64,000 nt of DNA from Coptis chinensis. Taxonomy: Eukaryota; Streptophyta; Magnoliopsida; Ranunculales; Ranunculaceae. The notes under the pieces were generated by a model, which saw only the letters and a list, made by a program, of their open reading frames with translations, made no database searches and had not been told where the DNA came from. Location: NCBI GenBank assembly GCA_015680905.1, contig CM027385.1, positions 21,830,501 through 21,894,500 on the forward strand. The letters are read 5' to 3'. Below, one piece after another: positions 57,541-64,000 of this stretch (positions are counted from its first letter, which is position 1; each line of letters begins with the position of its first letter). The position numbers were made by a program, and so were the translations under genes.

Positions 57541-59197
57541 TGATAAGAGCCCAAAACTATAGTTTTAACCTCTAACAGTCATACTATTATACCAATTATG
57601 TGAGTAATAATTAAGAGTTAACACTGATTACGTGTTTTTATGCATTTCAGGCTTCAAAGTCAATTATGTGGAGAAATATACCACTTTAGCGAGATAAAGG
57701 AGCAAAGGTCAGTTACTAAGGAGTTTCGTGATTAAAGGCCAAGATTCAATAAGATAAAGCCTTTCTAAAGCCCGGTCAAAAGCTGAAAAGTCGACGCGAG
57801 CAGAAATAGCACACAAGTTAGCAGAACTTCTGAAGGTCATATCTTTGGACTCAGACCTCGGAATAGGGCCTACCTTATGTCAAAACGACTGGCTCGGAAA
57901 GAGCTTTCCAATGGTTTAAACCTTGACCCAATCAGAAGAGCATAAGTGGACGAAAAGTCTGTTGAATCCAACTGCAGCTGAAGAGGCCTTTTTGGACTGA
58001 AAGAATTGGGTTTTGGGCCTGATTCTTTGGCCCAAAACATGGCTCCAAGCCCATGCAAAATTTTTGGATCTGAATGTATAAAAATCAAAGCTTCACTCTT
58101 TGTTAATGGTAGACAGGGTAGATAGTTAATGGTAGCTAGTTAGACCTAAAAATATATAGAATTCTAGATCTAGTTTTCAGTAGATAAATTAAGTTTAGTT
58201 CCATTTCAATTCTTGTTTTAGATTAAACTCTTAGAATCATTATTCTTAATTAGTTTGATTAATAAAATAGCTATTTTGTCAATTTCGATTCTTGTCATTT
58301 ACAATTGTGTAGATCTAAATTCCCTTATTACGTAGATAGTTAGACTTAGATTAGTTAGATTATTAATTTAGTATTGAATCATTATTTTATTATTCATTAG
58401 ATTAATAAAATAGTGTTCTCCATAAGTTAGTTTCATTTCCATTAATTGTTTAATTTAAATTCGTAGATTCAATCAATTGTCATTATTAGTTTAGTTCAAT
58501 TATTGCATTAGTAGTTTTGAATTAGGTTTAAACAAGCAAAGTTTCAATCTTTATATCATGCCTTGTTTGAATTCCATTGGGAATGATAGCATGATAATTC
58601 TCGGCTAAACCTCCATTGAGGGGGTTGAGAAGTCTTGATGAAAGCTTGATTCCGATTATTGTAGAGTCGTCGTAAATTCCTTTCCACTCTATAAACGATT
58701 AGTTCACCATGAGAATGGGTTTAATCATTCACATACTAGTTATGAATTGGTAGGAATGCCATGTGTAATTAGGGATTAGGAGTAACCATATTGTTCTGTG
58801 AAGCAGTTCAATTCGGATTACGACGATTCGTCATTAGTAGGATTAAGTTGAGTTAAGGTGGAATCAATCCCCCTCTAACTCCTTATCATGGAATCAACGT
58901 AGCATTCCCATAGTTGTTCTAATAGTCGACTAGTTGCATCTTGTGGGAAGTTGCATCGTAGTCTAGTTGTCACTTCGTAAATCTCTCATTAGACTTTAGA
59001 GTTAAGAATACTTATAATGTGGAAACACAATCTTGAAAAGGACTAGGAGTGGAACGAATCACTCTACTCCACTATATCTCATAGGATTGAGAGTAGAAAT
59101 CTTTGATAACATATAGGCACATAATTTAGTTTTAGTTTACTTACGTTTGAGATCATCGTTCATTTCGTAGGTAAACTATTCAATATTTAGCTTATCA
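57541..59197 (+). repeat. 3' LTR of element 3
   Basis: It is 1,657 bp long, from TGATAAGAGCCC to CTTATCA, followed by the target duplication GTTTC. It is colinear with the 5' LTR throughout. Confidence 0.95.
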
Positions 59198-59202
59198 GTT
59201 TC

Positions 59203-60880
59203 CTAAAACAGTCAAGTCACCAATATAATAGACCAAATTAAAGTACTTAAAAATTTCTTGACGGTTTTGTCAAATTTTGACGTAACCAAGACAGGTGTCA
59301 TAATAATTTATGATGCACTTGGCAAAACCATCAGCTGATATAGTTCTATTTTTTATGAGAGTAAGATAGACCATCAAGAATTATTTTGACTGTTCTAGCA
59401 CAACCGATAACTCCCGTAGTTCCTAAACCGTCAATACTATTTATTGGTTAACATTTTATTCAAGGACCCTTAAATTAGTGTTTCTAGCGTCAAGAGTGGT
59501 CAAGGGATCAAGAGAAATACCTAAGAAGAAAAAGTGAAAAACTTGCGGGTTGCTGGTGTGTTTAATTGAAGCGTCAACAACTCAAGGCTCGGGAGTTAAG
59601 CGTCAACAATCTAGACTCGAGCGTGTCTCACCAAAAACAAAAGTAAACCAAAAGTGTAGAAAAAGCGTCAAGGGCTCTATTTTCCCCCAACTTATAATGC
59701 GAACAGTGAGTTTTCTTTTTCATCTTCTTATTTTTCACTAGAAAAAAAAAGCCTCGTTTTCTTCTTGGAATGTCACCATTTCCTTCTCGACGAATCTTTT
59801 TTGCCTCTTATCTAGCCATGGAAAAAAGGCGCCTCCTTTCGCTCAAATTCTGGTTTTAATTGGTTATCAGTACTGAATTTTTGTTCGGGTTTTTGATAGA
59901 TTGAAACGATAGCAATGGAAGGCTTTGGATCGATCAAGGTATGCCTCCATATATGTCTTAATTTCTCTAACCCTTTTCATTTCATTTCCTGCTAATTGGC
60001 GTGGGTTTTTATCATTTCCCCCTTTAATGAATTTAGTTTTACTGACCGTAAATTTGATAATCTCTGATATTGTTATTATATTTTGGAAGCAAAGCTTGAT
60101 GAGGAGAGGGAAAAACTAGAACACTGGTGTTTCTGGATCTGGAGAAGTTTAAGCGAAACCAAGGAGTAACATCGGTTATGACTCTCTCAATCTATCATTA
60201 AGTTCGAATTAAGCCTGTATGTTTTTATTTCAATTGGCAGCTTTGACTTCTAAAAAGTCTTCATGAAAATGAATACCAAATGTTTGATTAAATTTCTGAA
60301 AGAAATTAATCTTTTAAAGGCTTGGTCACAAGTTCACAAGAAAGAAGGGCGAAAGCCTGAAGTATGTCAGACGAGAGGAAATTGAAAAATAGACGCGTAG
60401 ACAAATCATAAGTTCGGTAAAAAGATTGCAGACCTGAGACTCACAAGTTCTTCCAGATGAAATCATCTGTTGTCTCTTCAAAGTCTTATCTCCTTGTGAC
60501 ATCACTCGTCTTCCTTGCGTCAGCAGGTTTGTATATCATTTCCTTTTTAATCCTTATTTGTGATAAATCTAGTTGGCCAATTTTGGTTTTGGTTATAGTT
60601 TCGAACCAGATATTATAATAGTCACCAACATGTAATGAATTTATATGTCTTGAATCTTCAGTACGTGTGATGTTCATACTGTGTAATGAAGAACCATTAT
60701 GGATGATATTATGCCTTAAGAGTGTTATTGGTCAATTGCATGTTCTAGATGTGTGGGGGTATTAACTCGGTTTATCCTTGTACTTGGAAAATGGTTGGAT
60801 GCTCTGCTAACGGTGTTGTTATTTCTTTGTAAGTGGTCTTGTTATTAGTTATTTACCTTTTCTTTCTTGGCCCCCACTAA
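59203..60880 (+). mobile_element. CACTA-like element, continued after element 3
   Basis: The sequence resumes the subterminal repeat style of 45912-46275 (TTCTTGACGGTTTTGTCAAA near 59250, AAACCGTCAATAC near 59427). GCGTCAACAA and GCGTCAAG words follow up to 59680, and then what looks like a plant promoter and leader. No transposase domain is visible, so if it is a CACTA element it is non-autonomous or deleted. Confidence 0.5.
60457..60526 (+). CDS. Possible first exon with signal peptide
   Basis: ATG at 60457 opens 23 codons reading MKSSVVSSKSYLLVTSLVF then LASA. This is a plausible secretory signal peptide with an A-S-A cleavage site, and it ends at a splice-donor-like CAG/GTTTGT at 60526/60527. 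No following exon was found, so it may be a captured first exon or chance. The protein is not recognised. Confidence 0.25.
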
Positions 60881-62985
60881 CTCCAACTAAAAAGGTCCCA
60901 AGCCCTCATATGTTGTTCGCTTTCTCTTATTTAACCTCTATGCGGATCTTTCCGAGGAAGCAACCCCACCTTGTCTGGTTGACCGTACCGGGCAAAGTAT
61001 TCAAAGATGAACTCTTTCACTCTAAAAGAGAAGGAGAAGTCTCAGCTTAGGCAGGGGCCGAGAGAAGGAGCACACCCTATAAGCAGATTTGAAGGAAAGC
61101 TTGGAACAAGAAGCACAGAGGACAGGGATAGAGAATAGATACTACAGCCAACAGCTGAAAGAAGGGATACCACTGTTAAATAAGGGAGAGCGAGTAGTCC
61201 TATAATATTATTCTTCTAAATAAGATAATTAGAATTATCTTTCTTTATGTATTTATGCATCTTCTGTCTCGTCTCTTGGTTTCAGGAAGCTAGGGCCCCC
61301 GAAAGTGGCTCTCTAGGAGGGAATTGGGCTTCATTCAATTATTTGCTTTGTTGGTTCAACTCAAGGGGTTCCGTTTTTCGGTTGAGTGTGGAGGGAGGTG
61401 CTCTTTGTTGACCTTTCAGGAGACATGTTGTAATGTGATGGCAATACGTGCTTGAGTCGATGATTAGCCGTTCGTTCCATCGGTGATCAAACTTGTAAAG
61501 ATCTCTTCTATGCTGAGAATCATCTGTGAATCTCCATTTTGATTGACCGGTCATTGCTAGAAAATAGGGCTTGGGGTGACGCTTCCCTCGTATATCTTTC
61601 AATGGGCTTTCTCCTTACACACACTATGTAAGTAGCAAAACCCCTTCCTTTCCACGTGCCTTATCTTACTAAGAAATATATATTCTTTTTCTTAGTAATT
61701 ATAATCAAAGCTCTAATTTCACAATCAATGGTCACACAGGCTTTCCTCTCGATCTCCGTCGACCTCAGTCCCCCACTTCCGAATAGAGTAGTTCGCCGTC
61801 ATCGAGTGAACCGGGACTGAGCTCTCATTGTCCTTCCTTCGAAGCGAATACCATTTCCTCTCAAGCCCATCAACCCGTCGGCTACTTTGACAAATTTGGT
61901 TTAGAGTTCTAAAGCATTCCTCAACTTCTGCTTAGTTTGACTCGGCCAGCTTACCACTTGCCTGCTTCCTTTACTAGTGCTTTATCTTACGCTGCTTAGA
62001 AAGAACCTTCTAAAAATTCAGGAGTTTACAGCTATGCCACACTCTAAACTCCACTCATAAAAGCATAGTTAGAGATAGCAGTTTATGATTCCGGAGATTA
62101 TATCTAGGTTCTAGTTAAACTCCCTGGTTATAGGGGCTTATAATAGTAATAGTACTGGAAAGGAAAAGGAGTCTTGTATATCTACAAGAAAGATTATATG
62201 TTAGTACTCCTGGTACTCTCTTATTCGAGACAAGAATAGGCCCAACTCGATCGCCTGCATCGATAGCAAAGGAAACTAGCACTTAAACTAGATATCCCTC
62301 AGCCAGAGACTCTGGGATGAAATGACTCTTATGATAGTCAGATGGCGAAGAGTTGGAACGTGGCTAATCCGCTTTCTCCCATTTCTCTCTACTCTATCTA
62401 TGAACGAAGGAGCTAAGCCAGTTAAGCAGAAACTATGAAGATCGAGACCTGAATAGATGCTTTGAAGATCAAGGAAGAAAGACCTTATCAAGCAAAGATA
62501 ACGCCGGCTTCCTCCTGGTTTCACACTATCCAGAGTGACTGGCCAACATAGTTCCGGTACCCAAGAAACTACGAGACAACTTACTCTATACAATCACAAA
62601 TATGAAGCTATAAACAAAAAGAAGAAAAAGGGTAAGCCGAAGAGGATAAGTCTGCTGCTATGGCAGCTAAAAGCGAAAGTGAACTCGATTCTAAACAAGC
62701 TCCCCGCCCCACCTAGTCGGGCATTTGAGATGCATTAAAAGCCCGTTTAGTCCCGCTCATGGGTAAAGACAAAGACACGGGGTTAAACATGCGATTATGC
62801 CTATCTAAATGAAGTTCTTGGTTATGATCCCGGCTATTCATTATATTCGACTAGGACTAGTTAGAAGGGAATCTAAGTCAGCTTTCTTAGCTGCTAAAGC
62901 GTGGGTCCTGATCTAAACAAGCTCCAGTCCCGCCGATGCTAGCTGGGTTTTGAAGCAAATGAAACGCTAGTTTAGCACCGCTTAT
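60881..62985. other. Mitochondrial-like or captured DNA, GC-richer
   Basis: The composition changes visibly from AT-rich to near balanced (for example 61741-61880), with the look of plant mitochondrial spacer DNA (GGAAGCTAGGGCCCCCGAAA, CCTTCCTTCGAAGCGAATAC). I recognise no gene. Two units about 225 bp apart share TCTAAACAAGCTCC (62690, 62916) and a TTTAG[T/C].CCGCT[C/T]ATGGGTA end (62747-62765, 62973-62991). They may instead be subterminal repeats of the CACTA-like right end. The origin is an inference from style and composition. Confidence 0.4.
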
Positions 62986-63007
62986 GGGTATTTTTTTTTT
63001 AGTAGTG
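62986..63007 (-). mobile_element. CACTA-type right terminus
   Basis: GTATTTTTTTTTTTAGTAGTG is the reverse complement of the left terminus at 45912 apart from three extra T. The 3-bp flanks differ (TAT left of 45912, ATG right of 63007), so the two ends are not proved to belong to one insertion. Confidence 0.6.
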
Positions 63008-63462
63008 ATGTGAGAAGGTTACACTCATAAATCTTGCAGCCATATCATGAATAGCCGCTTTGATGTTCAAGGGGTAACCTGCATGGTGCTCTTTCTTTGA
63101 ATCATGGTCCTATCTCAATTGTTGTTTTGAATCATGCTTTATGGTACTATTATAACATTTATGAGGAAACACATATTTAGCGCACTTTACATCTTCTAAC
63201 CTTGTTATACATGAAAGATCAGGGGCATTTTTGTTTAGTTTTAGAACTATAAATGTGCATAAATCAACATTTTTTTCCCCTTATTTTTTGCTTTCATCAT
63301 ACTTGTATGAAGTTCACAAGGTATTCAATTTCTTCTGTATGCTATATATGTCAATTCCTTTATGCCCCATTATGTTTGTGCTTGTCATGCAAATTTTTGC
63401 AAGCATGGCATCATGCATATACACAATACACACTGATTCACTCCTCTTGTTGCGTGTTTTAG
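63008..63462 (+). other. Intron-like flank of the kinase pseudogene
   Basis: AT-rich sequence between the CACTA-like end and the first visible kinase exon, with a plausible acceptor TTTTAG near 63458-63463. There are no repeats or ORFs of note. Confidence 0.5.
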
Positions 63463-64000
63463 GTAATGATCGAGGAGAGCCTAGGGGATCCCAAGCTTCG
63501 AGGAGTTCAGCTCCTCCAAAGATCTTACCCATTGAAATGCCAGCAATATCTTTGGATGAACTGAAGAGGTTGACTTCTAACTTTAGGACAAAGGATTTAG
63601 TTGGAGAAGGGTCTTATAGTCGAGTTTTCTCTGCGACCTCAAGTACTGGTGAGTCTACAGCTGTAAAGAACCTAGATCTAGGTAACACACAAGAGCCAGA
63701 TTCTGATTTTGCCGCCCAGGTGACTTGAGTAATAAAATGAAATATGTATAGCTCTTTGAAGGGCAGTATATGAGGTTTAAGCCTGATTCATTGTCTTTAA
63801 GCCTGATTCATTGTCTTGACTTTAAAATTTGTTGGCTGTAGTTATCAACAGTTTCTAGACTAAAGCATGAGCATTTTGTGGAATTGTTGGGCTACTGTTT
63901 GGAGGCAAATAATCGAATTTTGATATATCAAGATGCAACGGGGTTCTTTACATGACATTCTACATGGTATATCTAATGCGTTCCCTATAAGTTGGACTTG
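63463..64000 (+). pseudogene. PTI1-like protein kinase, internal exons, broken
   Basis: PTI1-like receptor-like cytoplasmic Ser/Thr kinases act in defence and oxidative signalling. An exon from 63463 reads NDRGEPRGSQASRSSAPPKI, ISLDELKRLTSNFRTKDLVG, the glycine loop GEGSYSRVF, and AVKNLDLGN holding the ATP-binding Lys, then DSDFAAQ to a donor at 63720. After an intron ending CTGTAG at 63840, the next exon reads LSTVSRLKHEHFVELLGYCL and EANNRILIYQDAT. At about 63940 the usual MGSLHD is lost by a two-base deletion, and the frame meets TGA at 63953-63955. The conserved Gly of GEGSYGRVF is Ser here and the usual IKKL is VKNL. Upstream exons are missing: the exon is preceded by about 450 bp of intron-like sequence and then the CACTA-like end. 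It continues beyond the window. Confidence 0.8.

Larger units (their letters stand above)
46276..59197 (+). mobile_element. Element 3: complete, RT-less LTR retrotransposon (family A)
   Basis: This 12.9-kb element has two 1,657-bp LTRs and a perfect 5-bp target duplication GTTTC (46271-46275 and 59198-59202). It has a tRNA-Asp primer site, gag with a zinc knuckle, a protease relic, ORF2, ORF3 and a polypurine tract. I find no RT, RNase H or integrase motifs anywhere inside, so it depends on proteins of another element. It is inserted in the CACTA-like subterminal repeats. All internal ORFs now carry stops. Confidence 0.9.

Noticed and set aside
60457..60526. Full secreted peptide gene
   Set aside because: Only one possible first exon is visible; no downstream exon or stop in a sensible frame was found.
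62288..62593. Open frame of about 100 codons on the minus strand in the GC-richer region
   Set aside because: It has no recognisable domain. The region looks like mitochondrial spacer, where chance frames of this size are common.

Overview
The window is plant nuclear DNA, almost certainly from a dicot, taken from a transposon-dense region. The evidence is Athila- and Tat-type Ty3/Gypsy elements, tRNA-Asp primer sites, a CACTA-type terminus, a LINE ORF1 with DUF4283 and a zinc knuckle, DUF1985/Ulp1 coding sequence, F-box genes and a PTI1-like kinase. The species cannot be named from the sequence. I see no intact host gene. Every long coding region is cut, frameshifted or carries stop codons.

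Layout. 1-3671: gag, leader, primer site and 5' LTR of an Athila-type element on the minus strand (element 1), running off the left edge. 3672-11300: a low-copy island with a solo Copia-like LTR with target duplication (4905-6178), two copies of the 3' end of an unidentified gene, two related F-box pseudogenes on the minus strand, and a tandem repeat between them. 11300-13860: direct repeats and AT-rich DNA. 13860-21660: DUF1985 and two successive Ulp1 (C48) protease domains on the plus strand; the first is split by a solo LTR (18441-19825) with a perfect 5-bp target duplication. 21660-23640: no gene seen. 23817-26370: LINE ORF1 relic. 26371-30760: 3' LTR and 3' internal half of a minus-strand retrotransposon (element 4). 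30761-38462: remains of a Tat-type element (element 5) with RNase H and integrase on the minus strand and an accessory gene with its own TATA box on the opposite strand. 38463-45911: minus-strand Athila-type element (element 2), lacking its 5' LTR and with a deleted, chimeric RT. 45912-63007: sequence bounded by CACTA-like termini, containing the complete plus-strand element 3 (46276-59197, same family as element 4 and the solo LTR at 18441) and a stretch that looks mitochondrial. 63463-64000: exons of a broken PTI1-like kinase.

How the parts relate. Two retrotransposon families dominate. Family A (element 3, element 4, solo LTR 18441) has LTRs beginning TGATAAGAGCCC. Its full copy has no recognisable RT, RNase H or integrase, so it must be mobilised in trans. 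Family B (elements 1 and 2) has LTRs beginning TG[C/T]GATAAGTGCTC and an Athila gag-protease-RT order.

The most interesting observations are: a conserved extra ORF of about 300 codons (ORF3) in family A, with a second polypurine tract just after it, about 1.55 kb before the normal one; a short repeated motif after pol shared by families A and B; an RT ORF fused to a foreign Cys-rich segment; tandem Ulp1 domains; and a bias of inactivating mutations toward Trp codons (TGG to TGA or TAG). Reading was by eye. Percent identities, exact boundaries of degraded elements and family names need alignment to confirm.
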